In this document: in pieces, positions 1 through 7,179 of the stretch
How positions within the stretch are numbered: position 1 is the stretch's first letter
Layout of the letters: every line of letters begins with the position of its first letter
Assembly: GCA_001805205.1 (NCBI GenBank)
Contig: MHER01000173.1
Span: 1-12,611 of the forward strand
DNA: 12,611 nt
Reading direction: 5' to 3'
Source of the DNA: Nitrospirae bacterium RIFCSPLOW2_12_42_9
GTDB lineage: Bacteria > Nitrospirota > 9FT-COMBO-42-15 > HDB-SIOI813
The notes under the pieces: generated by a model
The model's database searches: none
What the model saw: only the letters and a program-made list of their open reading frames with translations
What the model was told of the DNA's origin: nothing
Made by a program: the position numbers and the translations under genes

Positions 1-830
1 TTTTCAATCCTTACATATATCTCCCAAATCATATTCCAGAATTCTCCATATTTATCTTCTTTCTTTATATTTAATCCAAATGCTTTAGCCTCATCAGGAC
101 TAATAGATCTACCATGAGTGTTTTTATCGCCTACCTCAAAGAATTTCTTAACAACTTCTGCTATTTCTTTCTCGCTTTTGCTTTTTAACATATGTGCCTT
201 CAACTGCTCTTTCGCAAGGTTTTCAGTGGCGTTTCTGGCTCTAACACATTCAATAATCCATGAAGGGTCTTGTCTGTCTAATAAATGTAAAAATGGAGTT
301 GCAGGCTGCTTGGCAGCAATTGAGTTACGTGCATTGTTAATCAAATCAATATACGCGTCTATGAAGGATTTTGCAGGTCTCATGATTACAACATCTTTTG
401 ACTGAACAAATATCATTTGCGGGTCAATGGGCCCAAGGTTGGATGTGTCACTCATAACAATCTCATCCGATCCCATTGCAATCAATGTTCCAGCGCTCAT
501 TGCAGCATTTGGGACTACAACTCTGAATCTTTTGGAATAGCTCCGACAAACCCTGATGATATCGGCTGCTGCTTCGGGAGACCCTCCTGGCGTATGCAAT
601 AATAAGTCAAGATTATCGTTTTTATCCTTCAGTTCTATAGACCGCAATATATTCTCGATGAGTTCACTGTCTTGATAAGTTATAGCCCCTGCTGGATGTC
701 CGAATAAGGCAGTATAGCAAATCAAATTTGTATTAAATCTTTCCTCGAATTCTTTAATAAGCCGCTGATGAATAATTGGCGCATTGGATATCTCATCCAT
801 TAAATCAAAGATAAAGCCTCTATTTGGCAT
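1..830 (-). CDS. SDH_sah-type ClpP/SppA-fold serine protease, C-terminus cut by window edge
   Basis: Reading the complement from an ATG at 828-830 gives 276 codons with no stop before the window edge, so only the N-terminal part is present. An AGGTGG ribosome site (835-840) lies four bases upstream and fixes the start. The protein looks like the SDH_sah (serine dehydrogenase proteinase) branch of the ClpP/crotonase clan, related to archaeal SppA-like proteases. Visible motifs are LLHTPGG at residues 77-83, VVVPNAAMSAGT at about 104-115 with Ser112 as probable nucleophile, the following GSDEIVM, and LGPIDPQ at 132-138. There is no signal peptide or clear N-terminal membrane segment, so a cytoplasmic protease is likely. 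It lies divergent from the slt gene, separated by a 650-bp spacer. Family assignment comes from remembered motifs; the substrate is unknown. SppA or a ClpP-like membrane protease is a less likely reading. Confidence 0.8.
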   Translation of the reverse strand, partial: MPNRGFIFDLMDEISNAPIIHQRLIKEFEERFNTNLICYTALFGHPAGAITYQDSELIENILRSIELKDKNDNLDLLLHTPGGSPEAAADIIRVCRSYSKRFRVVVPNAAMSAGTLIAMGSDEIVMSDTSNLGPIDPQMIFVQSKDVVIMRPAKSFIDAYIDLINNARNSIAAKQPATPFLHLLDRQDPSWIIECVRARNATENLAKEQLKAHMLKSKSEKEIAEVVKKFFEVGDKNTHGRSISPDEAKAFGLNIKKEDKYGEFWNMIWEIYVRIE

Positions 831-857
831 AGTTCCACCTTTTTGGAAAAACATTCA

Positions 858-869
858 TTAGTGCACTAA
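858..869. promoter_or_regulatory. 12-bp perfect palindrome, candidate operator
   Basis: TTAGTGCACTAA is a perfect palindrome 28 bases upstream of the minus-strand protease start. A partial copy, TAGTGCA, recurs at 885-891. A weak -35-like TTGCAC on the complement (892-887) would place the palindrome over the -10 region, as expected for a repressor site. No regulator is identified and the -10 match is poor, so an operator role is only inferred. Confidence 0.3.
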
Positions 870-1196
870 ATCCGAGTGTCTTTGTAGTGCAACAGGAAAA
901 TCGAAAAACTGAGCTTAACAATACTCTCCGAAATCTAAGGCGTCAAGGAGATTTTCTTTGTTTCTGGGGGTCTTTCAAAGGTCGTCAGCGGTGGGCATGG
1001 GTGAGATTCTCCTATTTTGAACCGTGCTTACTACTCATTAAGGATATGGAATCCCAAAAGATGATATCCGGTGAAAATATTACGCACATGAGGGAAAGAT
1101 AAGAGAGCATACACGTATGGCAGGATTAGAAAGAGAGCAAAAAAGACATGTTGGATCGGCACGAACCGGCTATTGGAAACTTAAAAATTAAATCTA

Positions 1197-1300
1197 TTTA
1201 TATTTAGTTTTGTTTGCTTTTGTTAAATATTGTTTGAAATTTCATATAGTTACAAATGACAATACTAAATATATTCTAAATATAAATTCTAAATATAAAA
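1197..1300. repeat. Short AT-rich direct and inverted repeat cluster
   Basis: CTAAATATAAA occurs at 1276-1286 and 1289-1299 within two 13-bp tandem units (1275-1287 and 1288-1300, one mismatch). A third, diverged copy starts at 1265. The exact reverse complement, TTTATATTTAG, lies at 1197-1207. The arms could form a long-range hairpin or be binding sites for an AT-preferring protein upstream of the slt promoter. In such AT-rich DNA part of this could be chance. Confidence 0.45.
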
Positions 1301-1445
1301 ATAGCGCTACAGACACATGGCGTTTCTATGACAATTCATATCCTTACGGTCCACGCCTGATTGCATAATTAATCACAATCCCTTTTTACTTTTGTTGACC
1401 AAATCCTTTTTTCCCTCTTTCCATAAATTGAATAAATTGAATTTA

Positions 1446-1474
1446 CTGACACATTTAACAGTTCTTGTTATAAT
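1446..1474 (+). promoter_or_regulatory. Sigma70-type promoter of slt
   Basis: CTGACA (1446-1451) and a perfect TATAAT (1469-1474) are separated by 17 bases. Transcription would start near 1480-1482, only a few bases before the slt ATG at 1484. The transcript would then be leaderless or almost so, which fits the lack of any Shine-Dalgarno sequence there. Confidence 0.65.
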
Positions 1475-1483
1475 TCTATCATA

Positions 1484-3742
1484 ATGAAGACCATTCATGT
1501 CACGTCAGGCATATCTATCTTCATTTTATTTCTATTTATCCTTTGTTTATCACCGGAATCATACGCTGATGAGATGATTTGCCCTGAACCTGCAAGTTGC
1601 CTCGATGAAGCAATAGAGGCATATAAGAATGGAAGAAACAGAGAGGCACTGGATAAATACAAATATATTGCAGATGGCATTAATGATCAGAAGATCGCAG
1701 GCATATCTTCTTTTATGGCAGGGCGTATCATGAGTGAACTCATGCTGGAAGGTGCAGAGGCTTACCTCGGGAAGGCATACTCAACCTATCCACTAATAGC
1801 TGATTATGCATTGTTCATTATGGCAGAGGTGATGGAGAGGAACGGAGATTACAATGAGGCAGCATATCTTTATAGAACGGTCTTTAGCTCATATCGGGAG
1901 AGTGTTTTACAAAAAAAGGCACTCCTGAAAGCTGCTGATACATATCTTGCAGCCGGAAGTTTGAAGGATTCATTAGAAACCTATGAGGATTTTTTAGCCC
2001 TTTATCCAAAAGATAGGTCTGTGCCTTCTGCCTTATACGGCATAGGCACCTGTTATCTGTTAGAGGGGAAATTTCCCCTTGCCAATGATTATTTTAAAAG
2101 GGTATGGATTGAATACCCTTCCTCTACAGTATCATCATCTGCAAAAAAGGGAATGGACTGGCTGATTGCCAATGGAAAAGAGTCTTTACAACTTACAATA
2201 TCAGATTATTTTATGAGGGGAGAGAGATTTTTTGAGGCTGGCTTATATACAGATGCGATTACTGAATACAACAGGTTTTTGTCAAACTGGAAAGGGAGGG
2301 CAGGCAGAGAGGTTAAAGAGGCATATTTTAAGATAGCCCTGTCTAATTTTAATCTCAGGAGTTCAGATGAGGCAGAGGAGGCATTTGAGTCCTTTTTGTA
2401 TAAATTCCCCGATCATTACAGGTCGCCAGAGGCATTATACTGGCTGGGGAAGACTTATCTGAGGGAGGGGAAAGAGGATGCCTTTATCAAATCAAGCAAG
2501 GGATTCATCAGACTTTATAAAAAAGATAAGAAGAGACCAGAGGTACTATACAGGCTTGGTATTATTTATGCGGAAAATGGGGATGTTAAATCTGCTGTTT
2601 CGGCTTTTGACAGGGTGATAAGAGAATATCCGGGTAATGATTTTGCCTCTGACAGTCGATGGGCAAAGGGATGGCTTTACTATAAGAAACAGGATTATAA
2701 AAAATCTCTTGCGATGTTTAATAACATACTGGATACGGCTGCTGATTCTTCATATATTTCCAGAACACTCTACTGGAAGGCAAAGGTCATGGAGAAGATA
2801 AATGAGATTGGGGGTATGGAAAAGAGTTTGTGCCTGTTATGCAGTAAATTTGGGGGATCGTTTTACTGTCTGTTTGCACAATATTATTACAACATTCAAT
2901 GTCTTTCCTCTCAAGATATTACCGGGATGGAAATCACAGATAATCTGTCAGATGATTATCTGTTTTCAGAGAGCCCTGGTAATAATGATGAAAGGATTAA
3001 ATTATTCTTCTATCTTGGTCTAAGAGAAGAGGCAATTGAAGAGATTAAATGGTTTAAGCTGGAAAATACAGTAGATATCGAACAGTCTATCACAATCGCA
3101 TCTATGCTCTCGGAAATGGGAGAATACAATCTGTCCCTCCGGACACTGTATTTAAATCTTTCAAAGGAGATGTTGAACAATTACCAGAGTAATAATACAA
3201 TACTAAGCAGACTTATGTATCCGGCCGGTTACAGTGAATTTGTTAATACATATGCAGCAGAGAATGGTATTGATCCCCTCCTGATATATGCCCTCATAAG
3301 AGAGGAAAGCAGGTTTAATGAAGAGGCAATCTCAATTGCCGGTGCAATAGGTCTGATGCAGATTATGCCCCAAACAGCCGCCACTATTATGAATGATACA
3401 TATGGAGGGAGGGATACACTTTTTTCCCCGGAATTAAATATCGCATTAGGGACAAGATTTTTTGCTGAACTTCTGAAACGATATAAAGGTAATTTTATCC
3501 TGGCGCTGGCAGGATATAATGCGGGCCCTCATATTGTGTCAAAGTGGCTTGAGGATAGGGAAGGATTAGGTGTTGACGAATTTATTGAAGACATACCCTA
3601 CAAAGAAACGAGGGAATATGTGAAGAGGGTCTTTAAAAGCTATATGAAATATTCCAGGTCTCTTAAACCAATTCATATAGTATTACCTCCTCTCATACAG
3701 AGTGGATTAGAGGGAGCAGATGTAATTGACACCCAGGAGTAA
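1484..3742 (+). CDS. slt: Secreted soluble lytic murein transglycosylase with TPR repeats
   Basis: This enzyme cleaves the MurNAc-GlcNAc bond of peptidoglycan in the periplasm, forming 1,6-anhydro ends. Residues 1-28 look like a Sec signal peptide, with a hydrophobic run ISIFILFLFILCL and a likely cleavage SYA/DE after Ala28; there is no good lipobox. Residues about 35-560 are helical repeats of TPR/Sel1-like type, several with the outer-membrane-assembly flavour of TPR_6 (for example YRLGIIYAENGDVKSAVSAF). The C-terminal SLT domain starts near 590. REESRF places the catalytic glutamate at Glu608, followed by GAIGLMQIMPQTA (620-632) and the GYNAGP motif (677-682). At 752 residues it is somewhat longer than Slt70. 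The start is chosen because the signal peptide begins directly at this Met, although no ribosome site precedes it. Neighbouring zapA and the ZapB-like gene suggest a role in wall remodelling around division. Confidence 0.9.
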   Translation: MKTIHVTSGISIFILFLFILCLSPESYADEMICPEPASCLDEAIEAYKNGRNREALDKYKYIADGINDQKIAGISSFMAGRIMSELMLEGAEAYLGKAYSTYPLIADYALFIMAEVMERNGDYNEAAYLYRTVFSSYRESVLQKKALLKAADTYLAAGSLKDSLETYEDFLALYPKDRSVPSALYGIGTCYLLEGKFPLANDYFKRVWIEYPSSTVSSSAKKGMDWLIANGKESLQLTISDYFMRGERFFEAGLYTDAITEYNRFLSNWKGRAGREVKEAYFKIALSNFNLRSSDEAEEAFESFLYKFPDHYRSPEALYWLGKTYLREGKEDAFIKSSKGFIRLYKKDKKRPEVLYRLGIIYAENGDVKSAVSAFDRVIREYPGNDFASDSRWAKGWLYYKKQDYKKSLAMFNNILDTAADSSYISRTLYWKAKVMEKINEIGGMEKSLCLLCSKFGGSFYCLFAQYYYNIQCLSSQDITGMEITDNLSDDYLFSESPGNNDERIKLFFYLGLREEAIEEIKWFKLENTVDIEQSITIASMLSEMGEYNLSLRTLYLNLSKEMLNNYQSNNTILSRLMYPAGYSEFVNTYAAENGIDPLLIYALIREESRFNEEAISIAGAIGLMQIMPQTAATIMNDTYGGRDTLFSPELNIALGTRFFAELLKRYKGNFILALAGYNAGPHIVSKWLEDREGLGVDEFIEDIPYKETREYVKRVFKSYMKYSRSLKPIHIVLPPLIQSGLEGADVIDTQE

Positions 3743-3754
3743 AAGGTGTATATT
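3726..3754 (+). promoter_or_regulatory. Sigma70-type promoter overlapping the slt stop
   Basis: A perfect TTGACA (3726-3731) and TATATT (3749-3754), 17 bases apart, span the last codons of slt and its stop. The predicted start near 3760-3762 leaves a leader of about 20 bases carrying the AAAGGG ribosome site of the PATAN gene. This allows the downstream regulatory and division genes to be expressed independently of slt. Confidence 0.7.
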
Positions 3755-3779
3755 TTGGGCTTGAATCAAAGGGAAAAGC

Positions 3780-4253
3780 ATGACAGATAATAACGCAGCA
3801 ACAGAACATTTTGAGGACAGGGAATCGAGCGGGACTCTGCTTGATATTACCCTGACAGATGTCCTGCAGGTTCTGTCTGTTAACAGGAAGACATGCACGC
3901 TCTTTCTTAAAAAAGATAATGAACGGGGAGAGATATATCTTAAGGAAGGGAAGATAATGGATGCCAGGGTTGGTGAGTTTAAAGGTGAGCAGGCATTGTT
4001 CTATCTCCTGAACTGGGAAGGAGCCGACTTTTTTATTGGCACCTTTGTAGAGGCTGGAATTGAGACAAGGATCGATAAAGATCTTCATATATTAATAATG
4101 GATTGGATAGAGCAGAGGGACAGGCAAAAAGAAGAGGAGACGGTTGAGTCTGAATCAGAACTGATTAGTGAGGAACCGTCCGAAATTAAAGATGAGACAC
4201 TGGTATTTTTGAAAAAACTCGAGGCTTCAGGCCTCATTAAGGTCCTGAAATAA
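3780..4253 (+). CDS. PATAN (DUF4388) domain protein
   Basis: This small cytoplasmic protein has 157 residues. Residues about 17-100 match the PATAN/DUF4388 fold: SGTLLDITLTDVLQVLSVNR (17-36), then a strand-rich GEIYLKEGKIMDARVGEFKG (50-69) and GEQALFYLLNWEGADFFI (69-86). PATAN domains occur in response-regulator and gliding or pilus signalling proteins such as cyanobacterial PatA, where they are thought to mediate protein contacts. The C-terminal third is acidic and glutamate-rich (about 118-145), ending in a short helix LVFLKKLEASGLIKVLK. There is no receiver domain, so it is a stand-alone PATAN. AAAGGG at 3768-3773 lies six bases before ATG. The stop overlaps the next start (TAATG), which suggests translational coupling with the large GAF protein and a likely functional pairing. 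Confidence 0.8.
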   Translation: MTDNNAATEHFEDRESSGTLLDITLTDVLQVLSVNRKTCTLFLKKDNERGEIYLKEGKIMDARVGEFKGEQALFYLLNWEGADFFIGTFVEAGIETRIDKDLHILIMDWIEQRDRQKEEETVESESELISEEPSEIKDETLVFLKKLEASGLIKVLK

Positions 4254-6550
4254 TGTCAGAGACAGAAAAGATAAAGGTTGCTATTGTTGGGGCAGGACGG
4301 GAAGGGTTAGAGACCTTAAACATCATAAGAAAAGACATAGACCTTTCTGTCCTGATGATCCTCGATGCTGACAGGGAGGCATTAGGGTTCAGACTTGAGA
4401 AATATGGATACGGATATGCTGATGATCTGAACCTCCGGTTATCACATCGCCTGCGTGAGCTCAAAACCATACAAGATCTGAATCTTATAATAGACACAGT
4501 ACCCGGAAGGTATCACAGAGATCTTTATGATCTTGATATATATCCTTCAGAGATTATTAATGGAAATTCTGCCAATCTGATATGGGAATTAAAATTTATT
4601 GATGACATGGAGAAGAGAAGAACACTTTTAACTGAGCGCATCAATAATGTTATTGAGTCAACAAGCAATGGTCTCCAGTCCCTTCTTCCTTCCATCAGGC
4701 TGAATGAATTCGGCTCTCTTATATTGCGATCTGCTTTTCTTACATCTCATGCAGATTCTTCTCAACTCACAATCATAGAAAAGGACGAACCATCTAAGGT
4801 TATTAAAGATATAAGCATCTCTTCAGACCTGCTTATTAAAAAGGTTAGCAGTTGTCAACATGTTGAAGAACGTGAGGAAACAGACAGTATAATAAGGTAT
4901 GTGTTGGAAAACAGGAGTGTATGGGAAGGTGGAATGGGTAAGATAAAGGGATGGGATGCAATAAGCGCTATACCGGTAATGGCCGGTTATGATGCAGTCG
5001 GTATATTATGGCTTTATTATACTTCCTCAAAAATAAACTTTTTAAAAGATGACATAAAATATTTGTCTGCAGTCTTACCTTATTTTGGAAACCATGTAAA
5101 AGAGGCAATAGACTCCGAAAGGACAAGGCTCACTGTTGGAGAAGAGACACTTGAGATAGAATCACTAAACATACTTGGATCAGAAAGGCCTATCGGGACA
5201 AAGCTAAAGGATTTCAACACATATATATCACGGTTGCTCTGCTCAGAGGATTCCCGCATATATATAAAGGATCCTGCAACCGGGGACCTTGTACTTCAGG
5301 CTGCAACATCCAGATTTCCTTCTATTTCAGAGAGAACCCGTATCCGGAAGGGTCAGGGTATATTGAATGAAGTCCTTGCGAGGGGGACTCCTGTAGTCCT
5401 TAGGGAAGAGAGTTTATGCAATGAAAAACACCAGGGAAATGTAATTTGGAGGGAAGATACTATCTCATTCCTGTATCTTCCATTTATTTTTAAAAATAAA
5501 GGGGTGGGAATTATGGCTATGGAATTTACAAATACTCACAATTTTACACCTGGTATATTTAACTCATTGGTAAATGTAGGGAATCATCTGGCAAACACAA
5601 TCAGCAGTGATGTTGAGAGGTACCGCATGTCACAGAAGATTATTAAATTATCTGCTGTGAATGAAGAGGGGATTGAACTCCTCTCAACAGTAGACCCTCA
5701 GAAGGTCCTTGCCCTGACTACCTCAACCTCTGCCATGCTCCTCGATTCTGAAGTCTCGATTCTGAGGTTGTTTGAAGAGAACAGGCTTATAGTCAAGTCT
5801 ACACATGGTATTCAGGAAGAAAAGATTGATCAGGCCCTCCTTGATATGGATAATAATATATCCAGCATGGTCTCACAGATGAAGGTCCCGATTCTGGTAC
5901 ATGATACTATCAATTACCTGGAAGAGATTCCATCAGGAGATTTTCCTTATAAAACAGCAATGGTAATCCCTATAATCTACAATAAGGAATTGTTTGGTTC
6001 TTTATCAATTTATAATAAAAAGGCATCAGAGGGATTTAGCAGCAGCTTTTTTACTGAGGATGACAGAGAGATACTTGAGCATTTTTCCCACTATGTAGCA
6101 AGGGGAGTGATGAATGCAAGGCATTACAATGACAGGCAATCACTTATAACTATAGATGAAACCACAGGTCTCCGTAATGAGCGTTATCTGCAGATTCGGT
6201 TCCCTGAAGAGATTAACAGGGCAAAACGTTTTAACCGTTCGGTTTCACTTATATTTTTTGAGATAAGGCCTTATGATGAAAGTATAATAAAGGAAATATC
6301 CAGACTGATTAAAGATACCTTCAGATACATTGACGTACTTGTAAGGTTAAAGGATGCAAAGTTTGCGGCCCTGCTTCCGGATACAGGCGAGGGTGTGAGG
6401 GATGCTGTAAAGAGGTTATCCTTCGCTTTTAATCAATTTAAGATCAAGAGACCTCATCTTGCACTTTATGCAGGGTACAGCACTTATCCCGATGATAGCG
6501 ATGACATGCATGAGCTTATTAAAAAGTCATCAAGACTGCAGCAATATTAG
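4253..6550 (+). CDS. Rossmann-GAF-degenerate GGDEF regulatory protein
   Basis: This 765-residue cytoplasmic protein has an unusual layout. Residues 7-110 resemble a Rossmann nucleotide-binding fold: a beta strand KVAIVG runs into GAGREG (13-18), an acidic residue follows the second strand (LMILDAD), and a later strand reads LNLIIDTVPG. Residues about 130-290, 305-460 and 475-625 look like three GAF-type sensor domains, the last two clearer (typical GVGIMAMEF and LFGSLSIYNK strands). Residues 625-765 align with a GGDEF diguanylate cyclase, beginning with the typical DETTGLRNERYL, but the signature is VRLKDAKF (697-704), so GGDEF reads KDAKF and the metal and substrate residues are gone. The C-terminus also stops early (SSRLQQY). 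It should not make c-di-GMP, but could bind nucleotides or act as a scaffold. It is coupled to the PATAN gene by a one-base overlap. The domain call is by motif; the function is unknown. Confidence 0.75.
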   Translation: MSETEKIKVAIVGAGREGLETLNIIRKDIDLSVLMILDADREALGFRLEKYGYGYADDLNLRLSHRLRELKTIQDLNLIIDTVPGRYHRDLYDLDIYPSEIINGNSANLIWELKFIDDMEKRRTLLTERINNVIESTSNGLQSLLPSIRLNEFGSLILRSAFLTSHADSSQLTIIEKDEPSKVIKDISISSDLLIKKVSSCQHVEEREETDSIIRYVLENRSVWEGGMGKIKGWDAISAIPVMAGYDAVGILWLYYTSSKINFLKDDIKYLSAVLPYFGNHVKEAIDSERTRLTVGEETLEIESLNILGSERPIGTKLKDFNTYISRLLCSEDSRIYIKDPATGDLVLQAATSRFPSISERTRIRKGQGILNEVLARGTPVVLREESLCNEKHQGNVIWREDTISFLYLPFIFKNKGVGIMAMEFTNTHNFTPGIFNSLVNVGNHLANTISSDVERYRMSQKIIKLSAVNEEGIELLSTVDPQKVLALTTSTSAMLLDSEVSILRLFEENRLIVKSTHGIQEEKIDQALLDMDNNISSMVSQMKVPILVHDTINYLEEIPSGDFPYKTAMVIPIIYNKELFGSLSIYNKKASEGFSSSFFTEDDREILEHFSHYVARGVMNARHYNDRQSLITIDETTGLRNERYLQIRFPEEINRAKRFNRSVSLIFFEIRPYDESIIKEISRLIKDTFRYIDVLVRLKDAKFAALLPDTGEGVRDAVKRLSFAFNQFKIKRPHLALYAGYSTYPDDSDDMHELIKKSSRLQQY

Positions 6551-6596
6551 ATAAATAGTCAGGCAAGAAAATCTTTTAGAAAGAGGGGTTGTTGAT

Positions 6597-6854
6597 ATGA
6601 GCTTGGAAAAGATCAAGATGTTAGAAGAGAGGGTATCTGAAGTATTAGGGTATATTAAGATACTCCAGAAAGAGAAGATGGATTTAGAGAAGAGACTCCA
6701 GGACAAGGAAAATGAGCTAAAGGGTGTCCAGCAACAGATTGAAGTCCACAAAAAGATAGAGGATGATTATACCAGGATGAAAGATGAGAGGGGAGAAATC
6801 CGTTCGAGGGTTGAAAAGATATTGGATGAGTTAAAAGGGATAGGGGCGGCGTAA
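6597..6854 (+). CDS. Short coiled-coil protein, ZapB-like
   Basis: This 85-residue protein is almost entirely predicted coiled coil, with heptad-like Leu/Ile/Val spacing over about residues 3-80 and high Lys/Glu content. It has no signal peptide or membrane segment. Size, composition and position directly before zapA match the ZapB-type partner that links ZapA at the Z-ring in many bacteria. Sequence conservation in such coiled coils is low, so the name rests on context. A purine-rich ribosome site, AGAGGGG (6582-6588), lies eight bases before ATG. It is 46 bp after the GAF gene and 29 bp before zapA, in one likely operon. Confidence 0.7.
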   Translation: MSLEKIKMLEERVSEVLGYIKILQKEKMDLEKRLQDKENELKGVQQQIEVHKKIEDDYTRMKDERGEIRSRVEKILDELKGIGAA

Positions 6855-6863
6855 TCTAATCAC

Positions 6864-6869
6864 AGGAGG
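6864..6869 (+). promoter_or_regulatory. Ribosome binding site with long spacing to zapA
   Basis: AGGAGG is a near-perfect Shine-Dalgarno sequence, but it lies 14 bases before the zapA ATG at 6884 instead of the usual 5-9. No alternative in-frame ATG, GTG or TTG start lies closer. The spacer contains GGC (6868-6870) and GCC (6878-6880), which could pair and shorten the distance. Confidence 0.55.
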
Positions 6870-6883
6870 CCAGCTCAGCCGGT

Positions 6884-7162
6884 ATGTCAGTTGAAGTAGA
6901 AATATTTGGCCAGAAATATCTAATCAAGGGAGATGCGGATGAGGTCTATATCCGGACCCTTGCGGAATATGTTGACACAAAGATGCGTGAAGTGTTTGAA
7001 AGACTTAAACTTTCCACACCCAATAAGGTTGCAGTCTTAGCCTCGCTGAATATTGCTCATGAACTTTTCAATATCAAAAAAGATATGGAATCTCAGGAGT
7101 CTGTGATATCTGATAAGACTGATAAATTATTGGAACTTATTTCTCTTGAATTTAAAACCTGA
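6884..7162 (+). CDS. zapA: Cell division protein ZapA
   Basis: ZapA is a small cytoplasmic protein that binds FtsZ and bundles its filaments, stabilising the Z-ring. The 92-residue length and the N-terminal head typical of the family (VEVEIFGQKYLIKGDADEVY, residues 3-22, then LAEYVDTKM) support this. The C-terminal half from about residue 50 (LASLNIAHELF) to the end is a helix suited to the dimeric or tetrameric coiled coil. The preceding ZapB-like gene is its expected partner. The -35 and -10 elements of the downstream 6S RNA promoter lie in and just after the final codons, so the end of this gene has a double use. Position before 6S RNA matches the zapA-ssrS arrangement known in E. coli. 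Confidence 0.9.
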   Translation: MSVEVEIFGQKYLIKGDADEVYIRTLAEYVDTKMREVFERLKLSTPNKVAVLASLNIAHELFNIKKDMESQESVISDKTDKLLELISLEFKT

Positions 7163-7174
7163 ATTTGTTATTAT
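7146..7174 (+). promoter_or_regulatory. Sigma70-type promoter of 6S RNA inside the zapA end
   Basis: TTGAAT (7146-7151) and TATTAT (7169-7174) are 17 bases apart and give a predicted start at about 7180-7182. That coincides with the first base of the long closing stem of the 6S RNA, which independently supports both calls. The -35 is within the zapA coding sequence. Confidence 0.7.
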
Positions 7175-7179
7175 GAAAA

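Larger units (their letters stand above)
831..1483. other. Long AT-rich spacer without a recognisable intact gene
   Basis: About 650 bp separate the divergent protease and slt genes. The stretch holds the palindrome near 863, a 71-codon GTG-started reading frame (887-1102) with no family resemblance, a short frame ending at about 1191 that faintly resembles the C-terminus of group II intron maturases, and a strongly AT-rich block at about 1190-1480 with direct and inverted repeats. I see no tRNA, riboswitch or CRISPR structure. It may be decayed sequence followed by the slt control region. Confidence 0.5.

Noticed and set aside
1017-1040. GAACCGTGC followed by CTACTCAT, reminiscent of group II intron domain V and the intron 3' end
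   Set aside because: The matching second strand of domain V with its GAAA loop is absent within the required 34 bases on either strand.
887-1102. 71-codon GTG-started frame in the long spacer
   Set aside because: No ribosome site, no recognisable motif and unusual composition; it overlaps the candidate operator region. Probably chance.
6150-6550. Active diguanylate cyclase
   Set aside because: The GGDEF signature is replaced by KDAKF, so catalysis is not expected even though the fold is likely kept.
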